Shown here: one piece after another, positions 25,951 through 34,790 of the stretch
Layout: each line of letters opens with the position of its first letter
How positions within the stretch are numbered: position 1 is the first letter of the stretch
Assembly (NCBI GenBank): GCA_963803295.1
Contig: CAWDMC010000022.1
Coordinates: 186,001-250,000, forward strand
Reading direction: 5' to 3'
DNA from: CAWDMC01 sp963803295
Lineage (GTDB): Bacteria; Acidobacteriota; Terriglobia; UBA7540
Length of the DNA: 64,000 nucleotides
Program-made: the position numbers and the translations under genes
Notes under the pieces: model-generated
Databases searched by the model: none
Seen by the model: only the letters and a program-made list of their open reading frames with translations
What the model was told of the DNA's origin: nothing

Positions 25951-27141
25951 ATGCGCCACAACAGAAGGATCGCCATTTTGACTTTGAGTGTCGGCTCAGG
26001 TCATGTGCGCGCCGCCGAAATGATCCAGCGCGCTATTTCGGACGGAGAAGAGGACGTTGACATCCGGACGCTCGATGCCGTGGAAATGGGCGAGGCATGG
26101 TTTCGCCTGGTTTACGTGAAGCCTTACTGGTGGATGCTGAAATCCGCACCCTCGCTGTGGCGCGCCCTGTTTGAGCGTCGCCACCAAAAGCAACACGGTT
26201 CCACTGCGCCGCCCTGGGTGTTCCGCCACGGTTGCGGGCGGGTGCTGAAAGAGATGAAGGAGTATAGCCCCCAACTGGTGATCGCCACTGAGATCGCGGC
26301 GGCTGAAACGGCCGCGCTGGGGCGGCGGGAGGGCCGTTTTAACGCACCGGTGCTTGCTGTCCTGACTGATTTTCAGGCCGAACCACCCTGGGTGCAGCGT
26401 GAGATCGATTTCTATTGTGTGGCCAGCGAAGAGGCTCGGGTGCAATTGGTAGGATGGGGAGTTTCGCCCAATCGCATCCTCATGTCGGGAATCCCTATCG
26501 ACCCGACTTTCGCTTTGAATTACGACAGGTCGGAAGTGCGCCGCTCGTTGGGACTTGCTGAAGACCGGCCAGTGGTCCTGGTGATGGGTGGAGGCATGGG
26601 GCCGGCGCCCCTCGATCAGATCGTCCAAAGTCTGGAGCTTTGCGGGCGGCCATTGCAGGTGGTGGCGGTGGCGGGTCTCGATAGCGCGATGCAGGAGCGC
26701 GTCTCGCGTCTGCGAGGCAGAATCGCCGTGGATCTGCATGTGTTCGGCTGGTCCGACAAGATCCCCGAGCTCATGGCGGCCTCGGACCTGCTGGTTACCA
26801 AGCCGGGCGGATTGACCATCGCTGAGTCGATGGCCATGGGTCTGCCGCTTCTGCTGACCCATCCTATTCCAGGTCCCGAAGAGCTGCACCAGCGATACCT
26901 GGCTGGCCATGGCATCGCGGTAGTGGCCAACAACTTATTGGAGATCCCGCGACTGGCCGGGCGCCTGCTCAGCAATGAGGAGGAGCGCAAAGAGATGTCA
27001 CGCCGGGCGCGCGACTTCTCGCGACCTGACGCAGCTTACTCAGTGGCCCAGGTGGCACGGGCTATGCTCGATAAGGCTACCTATATCGAACTGCTGGCGA
27101 GCGCCCCTCCGCGGTCCGGTGAATCTGTTTATGTAATGTAA
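25951..27141 (+). CDS. GT28 glycosyltransferase, MGDG synthase/UgtP-like
   Basis: Starting MRHNRRIAILTLSVGSGHVR (ATG at 25951), the 396-residue protein has the MGDG-synthase N-terminal motif SVGSGHVRAAEMI. It also has a C-terminal sugar-nucleotide site (VMGGGMGPAPL, VFGWSDKIPELMAASDLLVT, KPGGLTIAESMAMGLPLLL). Relatives transfer glucose or galactose from UDP-sugars to diacylglycerol at the inner face of the membrane, and MurG is a distant cousin. The gene starts 57 bases after the ketosynthase. It implies that the product of this operon is a glycosylated lipid; that is inference. Confidence 0.9.
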   Translation: MRHNRRIAILTLSVGSGHVRAAEMIQRAISDGEEDVDIRTLDAVEMGEAWFRLVYVKPYWWMLKSAPSLWRALFERRHQKQHGSTAPPWVFRHGCGRVLKEMKEYSPQLVIATEIAAAETAALGRREGRFNAPVLAVLTDFQAEPPWVQREIDFYCVASEEARVQLVGWGVSPNRILMSGIPIDPTFALNYDRSEVRRSLGLAEDRPVVLVMGGGMGPAPLDQIVQSLELCGRPLQVVAVAGLDSAMQERVSRLRGRIAVDLHVFGWSDKIPELMAASDLLVTKPGGLTIAESMAMGLPLLLTHPIPGPEELHQRYLAGHGIAVVANNLLEIPRLAGRLLSNEEERKEMSRRARDFSRPDAAYSVAQVARAMLDKATYIELLASAPPRSGESVYVM

Positions 27142-27277
27142 ATGCAGCGCGCATTAAGCCTGGAAAACTCCTCTCCACTCCAGCAGAAGGGGCCAAAGGA
27201 TGTCAGGGTCACAGCATCTGTACCCCCCTAACCCCCTCCCAAACTAGGAGGGAGTTTGAGGCGAAGCTGTTTACTCA

Positions 27278-28594
27278 ATGCTCTCAACCGTACGAAAAAT
27301 CGTTGAACGGGCCGTGATCGGCGATTCCGTCACCTCGCTTGTCCGCTGGGGCCGGAGCGTGCCCCGCCCAATCGTGGAGCGGCTTAAGACGGAGGCCTTC
27401 GTCGAGGTGTTCCGTTTTGCAGCCGAACGGCAGAAGTTTCTACAACGCAAACTCAAAGAGCATGATGTAGATCCCAGGCGCGTCCGCCGTCCCCAGGATC
27501 TGGGTGACATCTTCACCACGCCGGATGATCTGCTGGCAAACCCACCCGAGGACTTCCTTTGCTGCGAGCCCCAAGCGGTCTTTGAAACCACCGGCACGTC
27601 CGGCCACCCCAAACGGATTTACTTCAGCTACAAGGAACTCGATCAGGCAGCGCTGCACGAGGCGGCGGCGCTTTATCAGAACGGCGTGAGGCCGGGAGAC
27701 CGCCTGGTGTGCACGTTCGACGCCGGATATTGGATCGCGAGTTGGGTGACATTTCTGGCTTGCCGGAAGCTGGGGGTCTTCTGCTCTGCGGTCGGCAAGC
27801 CTACGCCGCAGGAGTTCTATCGCCGCTTTAGCCTTTATCGCTATAACGTGATCGCCGCCGATCCGACCTGGTTGGTCAGCCTCTCAGAGATCGCCGAGCG
27901 GGAGGGCATGGTGCCGGTGAAGCTGATCATGGCGGCCGGCGATCGCATGACTGACGCTTATCGCCAATACGTCCAGGATGTACTCAAGGCGCCAGTGATT
28001 TTGGGGTACGGCTCGACCGAATTCGGCGGCGGCGCAGGCATGGAGTGCCATCGGCGCGATGGCTACCACATGGACGAGTTCGATCTCTTCCTGGAAATCG
28101 TGGAACCGGACTTGGCGGGATACGGCGAATTGGTGATGACCACCCTCTCCCGGCGCACCATGCCCCTGATTCGTTATCGCGCGCGCGACATCACCCGGTT
28201 TTTCGAAGAGCTGTGCCCTTGTGGCGTGACCCTGCAGAAGATCGCCCGCATCAGGGGACGTTGCGACGAGATGGTGGTGATGGGCGCGGGCAACATGCAT
28301 CCGGAGATTTTTGAACGCGTGCTGCAGGACGTCGCCGGAATCTCCAACCGCTGGCAGGTGGCGGTCCGGCAGGAGGGACGGCACGACATCCTGGAGTTCC
28401 GCCTCGAGTTGTCGAATGGCATCAATCCTGCCAGTATCGAGCAATCGATTCGACGCAACCTCGAGACACAGTATCCCGAGGTGTGGGCGAATCAGGCCTG
28501 CGGCATGTACCAACTGGCGTTCCGGTTCCTCCAACCAGGGGAGATCGCTCAAGGACGCAAGCAGAAACGGCTGGTGGATGAACGTGAAGCCTAG
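27278..28594 (+). CDS. PaaK-like adenylate-forming enzyme
   Basis: A 438-residue protein of the phenylacetate-CoA ligase family. The AMP/ATP loop reads TTGTSGHPK (residues 104-112), followed by the central GYGSTEFGG and the RARDITRF and KIARIRGRCDEM segments. Such enzymes activate carboxylic acids as adenylates and transfer them to CoA or a carrier protein. The stand-alone ACP at 24256 is a plausible acceptor, but the true substrate is unknown. A 136-base gap with a CCCTCC/GGAGGG hairpin precedes it. Identity with FadD is excluded by size and motifs. Confidence 0.88.
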   Translation: MLSTVRKIVERAVIGDSVTSLVRWGRSVPRPIVERLKTEAFVEVFRFAAERQKFLQRKLKEHDVDPRRVRRPQDLGDIFTTPDDLLANPPEDFLCCEPQAVFETTGTSGHPKRIYFSYKELDQAALHEAAALYQNGVRPGDRLVCTFDAGYWIASWVTFLACRKLGVFCSAVGKPTPQEFYRRFSLYRYNVIAADPTWLVSLSEIAEREGMVPVKLIMAAGDRMTDAYRQYVQDVLKAPVILGYGSTEFGGGAGMECHRRDGYHMDEFDLFLEIVEPDLAGYGELVMTTLSRRTMPLIRYRARDITRFFEELCPCGVTLQKIARIRGRCDEMVVMGAGNMHPEIFERVLQDVAGISNRWQVAVRQEGRHDILEFRLELSNGINPASIEQSIRRNLETQYPEVWANQACGMYQLAFRFLQPGEIAQGRKQKRLVDEREA

Positions 28595-28699
28595 CATGCT
28601 GTCGAAAATTCCCGTAGGTTGCCTTTCCGAACGAAGCGAGGGAAACAAGGGCGAGGCGAGATTCCTTGTCGACTGCGCTTCCCGGAATGACGCGCTGCA

Positions 28700-28717
28700 C
28701 GGGCTTTCCACAGCCCG
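28700..28717. repeat. CGGGCT/AGCCCG hairpin (family C, copy 1)
   Basis: CGGGCT and AGCCCG flank TTCCAC. Related hairpins occur at 33747-33765 and 58920-58936, all of the form CGGGCT-TTCCA-AGCCCG, so this looks like a dispersed intergenic repeat. Confidence 0.45.
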
Positions 28718-28771
28718 CCGGGACGGAACCACAGCTCGTCAACATTCCTTTGTCACTTTGATTGATGCGCG

Positions 28772-29578
28772 ATGACTGGAAATGACACGCTCGCTGCCAA
28801 TGACGAAGGACCCATGACCGACGGCCCCGAAGAAGTCGAGACCGGCCCGATTATCTTCTCCGATTTTGACGGAACCATCAGCCTTGCCGACGTCACCGAT
28901 CAGATTCTGGAGCGCCTGGCGGATCCATCCTGGCATGACGTCGAGGAGCGTTGGGTTCGCGGCGAAATCGGATCGCGCGAGTGTCTCGGCGAGCAGATGG
29001 CCCTGGTCCAGACCGAAGTCGAGACGCTCCGCGAGCTGATTGATTCGGTTCCACTCGACCCAGGTTTTGTGGACTTCTACGGGCTTGTGCAGGCGCGCCA
29101 GATTCCCTTCTATGTGCTCAGCGATGGATTTGATTACGTCATTCGCCGGGTGTTGCGGCGGTCAGGTGCAACGGGGCCGTTACGTAACGGCTCGCACCTG
29201 TTTTCAAGCAGTCTGAAACCTGAGGCTGGACGCTTGATGACCTCGTTCCCTCACCCGGCCGCGGGTTGCGAGCACGGTTGCGCCACTTGCAAGCCTGCGA
29301 TCATGCGGCGATTGGGCCGGAGCCATCAGCCGGTGATCTATATCGGCGATGGGCTTTCCGACCGCTTTGCGGTGGGGGAGGCCAGCCTGGTTTTCGCCAA
29401 GAACAAGCTGCTCGACTTTTGCCGCTCCCACTCGATCCCCTGTGAGCCGTTCGAGACTTTTGGGGATGTGAGCGTAGTCATCGAAAAGCTCCTTTATCGC
29501 CCTGCACAAAATGGTAAGACTGCAACCGCAGAACGCCGCCTGCGGGCAAGGCCGGAACAGGCGGAGGTCGCAACCTAG
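28772..29578 (+). CDS. HAD-IB phosphatase, MtnX-like
   Basis: A 268-residue HAD-superfamily protein. Motif I is FSDFDGTISLADV, motif II is YVLSDGFD, and motif III/IV is VIYIGDGLSDRFAV. It contains the CEHGCATCK cysteine cluster common in MtnX-like phosphatases. This subfamily dephosphorylates small phosphoesters, including the methionine-salvage intermediate. No other salvage genes are near, so here it probably removes phosphate from a pathway intermediate. An in-frame ATG at 28814 is an alternative start. Confidence 0.88.
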   Translation: MTGNDTLAANDEGPMTDGPEEVETGPIIFSDFDGTISLADVTDQILERLADPSWHDVEERWVRGEIGSRECLGEQMALVQTEVETLRELIDSVPLDPGFVDFYGLVQARQIPFYVLSDGFDYVIRRVLRRSGATGPLRNGSHLFSSSLKPEAGRLMTSFPHPAAGCEHGCATCKPAIMRRLGRSHQPVIYIGDGLSDRFAVGEASLVFAKNKLLDFCRSHSIPCEPFETFGDVSVVIEKLLYRPAQNGKTATAERRLRARPEQAEVAT

Positions 29579-29612
29579 CGGTCCTTAATTGGCGTGGTCG
29601 AAGTGACAACAG

Positions 29613-29636
29613 CCCTCGCCCGCTTGCGGGAGAGGG
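29613..29636. repeat. GC-rich intergenic hairpin
   Basis: CCCTCGCCCGC and GCGGGAGAGGG pair (one mismatch) around TT, between the HAD and aminotransferase genes. A related CCCTCC-N7-GGAGGG hairpin lies near 27231-27252. Confidence 0.45.
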
Positions 29637-29727
29637 GGGGACCGCGCAGCGGTGGGTAAGGGGTTTGACAAATTCAGGGCCGGAGAAGATGACCCTGCCC
29701 TACACGATATTCGGGAGGCATTGACCC

Positions 29728-31125
29728 TTGGCTGAACTCGGCGCAACCTCGAAATCCACAGAACTACTGGAACTCGAACGCAAATACTGCTCCTTTGGAG
29801 ACACAGTCCACTACCTGGAGCCTCCCAAAGTTTTTGTCAACTGCGAAGGAAGTTATCTGTACGACGAAGGGGGTACACCCTACCTCGACCTGCAGATGTG
29901 GTATTCCGCGGCGAGCTTCGGTTACAAGAACCGGCGCCTGTGCGAGGCCTTGAAGCGCCAGATCGACCGACTGCCACAGCTTGCCTGCCAGTACCTGCAC
30001 GCCGAGAAAGTGGAAGTGGCGGCGCGGATTGCTCAATACATCGAAAAGCAGTTCGGCGTTAAAGGCCGCGTCCACTTCAACGTCGGTGGATCGCAGGCCA
30101 TCGAGGATTCGCTCAAGCTGGTGCGTAACTACAACGGCAAGAATCTGATGTTCGCCTTCATGGGTGGATATCACGGCCGCACCCTGGGCGCCTCCGCCAT
30201 CACCTCCAGTTACCGCTACCGCCGCCGCTACGGACACTTCGGCGATCGCGCTCAGTTCGTGCCTTATCCTTATTGCTTCCGCTGCTTCTATGGCAAGGAG
30301 CGCGCCACTTGCGGCACCTACTGTCAGGGCCAGTTCGAGAAGCTTTTTGAATCGGAATACTACTCCGTGTGGGACGACAAGGCGAAGGCTTCCGAATACG
30401 GCGCCTTTTACATCGAAGCCATCCAAGGGACGGGCGGCTACGTGATTCCTCCCAAGGATTACTTCACCGGCCTCGAAGCCACCTGCCGCAAGCGCAAAAT
30501 CCTCATCGTGGACGACGAAATCCAGATGGGCTTCTTCCGTACCGGCAAGTTCTGGGCGGTGGAGCACCTCGGGATCACACCGGATATCATCGTATTCGGC
30601 AAGGCGCTCACCAATGGCCTAAATCCAATTGCAGGCGTGTGGGCGCGCGAAGAATTGATCTCGCCCGAGATGTTCCCGCCCGGCTCGACCCACTCCACCT
30701 TTTCCTCCAACACGCTGGGAACGGCGGTAGCTCTCGAGACGCTGAAGATGATCGAGGAAGAGGACTACGGAACGCAAGTGAACGAGAAGGGCGCCTATTT
30801 CCTGGCGGGCTTGGAGAACCTGCAGTCGCGCCATCCGGGTATCATCGGCGACGTGGACGGCCTGGGCCTCGCCTTGCGTATCGAAGTCTGCAAAGAGGAT
30901 GGCATAACGCCCGATCGCGAGTTGACCGACCGCATTTTCGCTGAGGGCATGAAGGGCGATTTGCGCGCGGGCGGTCGCCACTACGGCCTGGTGCTCGACG
31001 TGGGCGGCTACTACAAGAACGTCTTCACGTTGGCGCCCGCGTTTACGATTACCCGCGAGGAGACGGATCTGGCGCTCGATCTGCTCGATCAGTTATTCCG
31101 AAGAGCAGCAGGCAGTAAGCAGTAG
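29728..31125 (+). CDS. Class III PLP-dependent aminotransferase
   Basis: A 465-residue aminotransferase of fold type I, class III. Motifs: NVGGSQAIEDSLKLVR, FMGGYHGRTLGAS, LIVDDEIQMGFFRTG and the Schiff-base lysine in FGKALTNG. An unusual cysteine cluster, C-x2-C-x8-C-x3-C at residues 183-199, might bind metal. The start is TTG, preceded by GGGAGGC. Class III enzymes move amino groups from omega-amino acids or install them on keto or aldehyde carbons. As the last gene of the sigma-54 operon it may aminate the acyl or polar part of the product. The specific substrate is unknown. Confidence 0.9.
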   Translation: MAELGATSKSTELLELERKYCSFGDTVHYLEPPKVFVNCEGSYLYDEGGTPYLDLQMWYSAASFGYKNRRLCEALKRQIDRLPQLACQYLHAEKVEVAARIAQYIEKQFGVKGRVHFNVGGSQAIEDSLKLVRNYNGKNLMFAFMGGYHGRTLGASAITSSYRYRRRYGHFGDRAQFVPYPYCFRCFYGKERATCGTYCQGQFEKLFESEYYSVWDDKAKASEYGAFYIEAIQGTGGYVIPPKDYFTGLEATCRKRKILIVDDEIQMGFFRTGKFWAVEHLGITPDIIVFGKALTNGLNPIAGVWAREELISPEMFPPGSTHSTFSSNTLGTAVALETLKMIEEEDYGTQVNEKGAYFLAGLENLQSRHPGIIGDVDGLGLALRIEVCKEDGITPDRELTDRIFAEGMKGDLRAGGRHYGLVLDVGGYYKNVFTLAPAFTITREETDLALDLLDQLFRRAAGSKQ

Positions 31126-31537
31126 GCAGCACATAACCGGACCTGCCTGTTCCCCCGGGTGGCGCTGCTGCGCACGCTCTGCGATTTCACCAGGGTTTTC
31201 CCTCTCAGCCGTATCCTTATACGGCATAATCATACCGGTCTACTGCTGTCATTCTAGAACTGTGCCCGTTGCCTTGAACATCGCCTGGTTGTGCCCCCAA
31301 AATCGCATAGATAGTGCGCTGTGTGCCAGCCAGCCAGTGAGCAGTGGGTAGCCACGGCACGGTTTTTTGTGCCCTGGGTTCTCGGGGCGTAGCCAAGATA
31401 GTGTTTTTATCGTGGGATTTCCCTCAGTCCCTTGGGGGCGCTGAGCACAACCCTGCAAAGAGCCTTCTCGGGGCCGACCCCAACAAACCGCAGACTTCCT
31501 GGAGAGCGGAAGTCTGCGCTACCCGACTGCCTACCGC
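31126..31537. other. 412-bp convergent intergenic region
   Basis: Between convergent aminotransferase and agmatine deiminase genes. It holds a short perfect palindrome GCCGTAT-CCTT-ATACGGC (about 31209-31226) and the REP-like hairpin at 31489-31518. No gene or T-tailed terminator is seen. Confidence 0.4.
31489..31518. repeat. REP-like hairpin (family A, single copy)
   Basis: CGCAGACTTCC (31489-31499) and GGAAGTCTGCG (31508-31518) form a perfect 11-bp stem with an 8-base loop, followed by CTACCC. The copy at 39010-39039 has the same stem and loop lengths with compensatory base changes. Confidence 0.72.
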
Positions 31538-32629
31538 CTACCGCCTTCTGCTCCTCGCTGGTTGCTGCTGCGTCAAACAGTGCAGCGTGCCCAGCCCCCA
31601 CACCAGGTCCACAGCGTGGATGCCGACCACGGGCCGGCCGGTAATCAGTTCAGCGAGCGTCCCCAAGGCCACGCGGTCGTTGGCATCGTTAAAGGTTGGT
31701 ACCAGTACCGCCGCGTTGGCGATGTAGAAGTTGGCGTAGCTGGCCGGAAGACGCTGGCCATCAAGATACAAGGGCGCGGGCATCGGCAGTGGAACCACTT
31801 CGAGTTTTGCGCCGTCTTCGAGCCGTGCCGATTCCAACCTTTCCCGGTTTTCTTCTAGAGCCTGATAGTTGGGGTCGCGAGGATCGCTTTCCCGGCACAG
31901 TACCACGGTTCGTGCGTTTACAAACCGGCAAAGGTCATCTACGTGCCCGTGCGTATCATCGCCGGCGATTCCCCGCCCTAACCAGATCGTGTTCGTCGCG
32001 CCGAGATAATCCGCGAAGACTCGTTCGATCTCTTCCCTGCCGAGGCGGGGATTGCGGACTTGAATCTTCGGATCGAGCAGGCACTCCTCCGTGGTCAGGA
32101 TCGTACCGCGGCCATTCACGTCGACGCCGCCGCCTTCCAAAATCACCTCACGTCCGCGGGATGTCACGGGCAGCAGGCGCAAACCCAGCCTGCGAGCAAC
32201 GCGCCCGGGAATGGCATCGTCCTTCTGCCAATCCGGATACTTGGCCCAGGCGTTGAAGCGAAAGCGCGCAATGGCGACTTCCGGCCGTGGGCCGTCTTGA
32301 CGGGCGAAGATCGGACCGGAATCGCGCGTCCAGCCCCGATTGGTGGGATATCGGAAGAACCCAACCTGCGCCAGATCGACACCGACCCGCTTGAGTAAGC
32401 GGCGGGCGCGCGTCTCGCGTTCCGCTGAGTCCACGAGAACGCGCACCAGTTCGCCGTCATCAGGCGAGGCGCCAGCAAGCTTACGCACGATCTCGCCGTA
32501 GACCCAGGGGATCGGCGCAAACTTGCCGGGCCAGTCGGTAAGATTGCTTGGCCAGCCGAGCCAGGTCGCCTCATGCGGTTCCCACTCGGCGGGCATCCGG
32601 AATCCCAGGTAACGGGGTGTCTTAGGCAT
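31538..32629 (-). CDS. aguA: Agmatine deiminase
   Basis: A 363-residue member of the guanidino-modifying enzyme family. Seen: MPAEWEPHEATWLGWP, the substrate Asp-containing RDSGPIF, LEGGGVDVNGRGTI, GDDTHGHVDDL and the catalytic cysteine in GLGTLHCLTQQQP. It converts agmatine to N-carbamoylputrescine and ammonia. The gene lies 63 bases downstream of the N-carbamoylputrescine amidase gene, so together they make putrescine from agmatine. Length and motifs are complete. No arginine decarboxylase is in the window. Confidence 0.95.
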   Translation of the reverse strand: MPKTPRYLGFRMPAEWEPHEATWLGWPSNLTDWPGKFAPIPWVYGEIVRKLAGASPDDGELVRVLVDSAERETRARRLLKRVGVDLAQVGFFRYPTNRGWTRDSGPIFARQDGPRPEVAIARFRFNAWAKYPDWQKDDAIPGRVARRLGLRLLPVTSRGREVILEGGGVDVNGRGTILTTEECLLDPKIQVRNPRLGREEIERVFADYLGATNTIWLGRGIAGDDTHGHVDDLCRFVNARTVVLCRESDPRDPNYQALEENRERLESARLEDGAKLEVVPLPMPAPLYLDGQRLPASYANFYIANAAVLVPTFNDANDRVALGTLAELITGRPVVGIHAVDLVWGLGTLHCLTQQQPARSRRR

Positions 32630-32692
32630 GAGTAGCCCAGTTCTGAATTATGAATTATGAGTTATGAGGTGCTTATTAAATGATGTGGATCA

Positions 32693-33587
32693 TCAATGCT
32701 CATCGATGAATCGCCGCTCGATTCCCGCGTAAGCGTCGATCCGGCGGTCACGCAGGAACGGCCAGTTACGGCGGACGTCCTCCAGACGCGCGAGATCCAC
32801 CTCGCCGAGCACGATTTCCTCTTTATCGCTGAAACCCTCGGCGATGCACCACGCCAAAAGGATCGGCAATAAAGGATGATCCCCAGAACTCGATTCCCGC
32901 GCTGGCCGCCGGCTTTTCATGACCGACGCGGTTCACCACAGCCACGTAGGTGCCGTTGGCGATAGCATGAGCGCGTTGGATCGTCCGCCAGGCATCGCGC
33001 TGTGAAGCTCCGACAGCCTCCTTCTCGTGCGGGTGCCAGCCGATCGCCGTCGGGTAAAAGATCACGCTGGCGCCGCGCAACGCGATCAAGCGGGCGGCCT
33101 CGGGATACCACTGGTCCCAGCAGATCAAGGTGCCGACGCGTCCCACGGCGGTATCAAAGGCGCGAAAGCCCAGGTCGCCGGGAGTGAAATAGAACTTCTC
33201 ATAGTAAGCAGGATCGTCAGGAATGTGCATCTTGCGATAGAGACCTAGCAGTTCTCCGTCTTTGCCGATCACGGCCGCGCTATTATGATAGACGCCGGCA
33301 GCGCGGCGCTCGAATAGCGGCACGACGATTGTGACGTGCTTTGACTTGGCGACCTTGGCCAGCGCTTCAGTGGTTGGTCCCGGCACCGGTTCCGCCAAAT
33401 CGAACAGGGCGGGATCTTCACGCTGGCAAAAGTACTGCGAACCGAATAGTTCCGGCAAGCAGACGACTTGCGCGCCTGAGTCTGCCGCCTGTTCCACCCT
33501 GACGACTGCGCGCGCAAGATTATCGGCCGGGTCAGGCGCGCAGGCCGTCTGCACGAGCCCGATGGTGAACCTGGACGGTGTCTGCAT
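32693..33587 (-). pseudogene. aguB: N-carbamoylputrescine amidase, frameshifted near the C-terminus
   Basis: The nitrilase-fold protein starts MQTPSRFTIGLVQTACAPDP and carries the Glu-Lys-Cys catalytic residues (CLPELFGSQYF, YRKMHIPD, LICWDQWYPEA). After ADPFGVV the main frame runs into HRRGFQR and a stop. A second frame, ending at 32693, supplies the expected IAEGFSDKEEIVLGEVDLAR and IDAYAGIERRF. Removing one base near 32846 makes the two continuous. The missing C-terminal segment is conserved, so the gene as read would give a truncated enzyme. Being upstream of aguA in the same direction, it would hydrolyse N-carbamoylputrescine to putrescine. The shift may be an assembly error. Confidence 0.88.
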
Positions 33588-33609
33588 GTAGAAGATCGTA
33601 CACTATTGA

Positions 33610-33810
33610 GGGCTGCAAATCATGGTGACGCTCAATTCTGTAGCCGGTCTTCTTCCCAGCGCGAACTCGCCGGTAAGGACACCGGCGCCTGGAGTTTCTA
33701 CATTTCTGCACGATATGGCCAAGATGGCCATGCCACCTCGATGTGGCACGGCCTTCCAGCCCGTGATCGCCGGTGAGGACACCGGCGCTACAGCGAGGCA
33801 GCCACGGCCT
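33610..33810. repeat. Dispersed palindromic repeat element, copy 1
   Basis: Contains CGCCGGT-AAGGAC-ACCGGCG at 33668-33687 and CGCCGGT-GAGGAC-ACCGGCG at 33768-33787, exactly 100 bases apart. It also carries CACGGCCTTCCAGCCCGTG (33747-33765) and TGCCAC/GTGGCA. A stretch at 33618-33645 (TCATGGTGACGCTCAATTCT) recurs with few changes near 43789. No gene is seen between 33588 and 34001. Confidence 0.6.
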
Positions 33811-34001
33811 TGCTCCAACTCCTCCAACTCCTGGCATGCTTGACTTCGACGCAACCTGCTGATTAGATAGCTCTGGAGCGTGTCCGGCTGCGGTTCGAGG
33901 AACCCACTTCCGCGGCCAGCGCATCCTAAGATCTTACATCGCAAGTAGTTGTCAACTCAGGGTGATTGCGTGCCGTCCGCATCCTTGCTTTCTCGAGGGA
34001 C

Positions 34002-34775
34002 ATGGCTTTGATCGAAGACTTCGCCAAGCGCCAGGTTTTGGCCGTTCAGGAATTCACCTACCTTGTCCGCGATTCCGTCAAGAACATCTTCAGCCCGCCG
34101 CGCTACATCGCCGACACCCTCGTGCAAATGGACGTGATCGGCGTCGGCTCCTTGCCCATCGTATTGCTGACGGGATTCTTCACCGGAGCCGTCCTCGCTC
34201 TGCAGACCTATCGGACCCTGCAATCGTTCGGCGAAGTGGACCTGATGGGACAAGCAGTGGCGATTTCCATGGTGCGTGAGCTCGGACCGGTACTAACAGC
34301 GATCCTGGTGGCAGGCCGCAACAGCTCCGCTATAGCCTCCGAACTCGGCTCCATGCTGGTGAGTGAGCAGATTGACGCCATGCGCGCCCTCGGCACCGAT
34401 CCCATGCGCAAGTTGGTAACACCGCGCCTGGTGGCTACGGTGCTCTGCCTGCCGCTGCTGGTGATTCTCTCGGACTTTATCGGCCTGTTCGGCGGCTACC
34501 TGCTCAGCAACCTGGTGGCGCATCTCACCTTTGACCAGTACTGGACAACGGCGTATCACGCCCTCGATTTTCACGATGTCACCCAGGGCCTGATCAAGCC
34601 GTTCTTCTTTGCCTTCGTTATCGCGCTGATCGGCTGCTATCACGGATTGCGCACGACCGGCGGTACGGAGGGCGTGGGGCGCTCCACCATCCGCGCGGTT
34701 GTGGGCGCCTGCGTGCTGATTCTGGTCCTGGACCTTTTCATCACCCAGTTCCTGATCAGCATTAATTTCGCCTGA
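34002..34775 (+). CDS. mlaE: MlaE/YrbE-type lipid ABC transporter permease
   Basis: A 257-residue permease (from ATG 34002; an upstream TTG at 33966 is possible) with the family motifs TGFFTGAVLALQTYR, VRELGPVLTAILVAGRNSSA, ELGSMLVSEQIDAMRALGTD and C-terminal GVGRSTIRAVV. It has about five membrane spans. Together with the following ATPase and MCE protein it forms an Mla-type phospholipid transport complex in the inner membrane, working on lipids moving between the membranes. Gene order E-F-D is the usual one. Confidence 0.92.
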   Translation: MALIEDFAKRQVLAVQEFTYLVRDSVKNIFSPPRYIADTLVQMDVIGVGSLPIVLLTGFFTGAVLALQTYRTLQSFGEVDLMGQAVAISMVRELGPVLTAILVAGRNSSAIASELGSMLVSEQIDAMRALGTDPMRKLVTPRLVATVLCLPLLVILSDFIGLFGGYLLSNLVAHLTFDQYWTTAYHALDFHDVTQGLIKPFFFAFVIALIGCYHGLRTTGGTEGVGRSTIRAVVGACVLILVLDLFITQFLISINFA

Positions 34776-34790
34776 AAGGCAGACGACACC

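Noticed and set aside
31209..31226. GCCGTAT/ATACGGC hairpin as an aminotransferase terminator
   Set aside because: No T-tract and short stem, so function is not supported.
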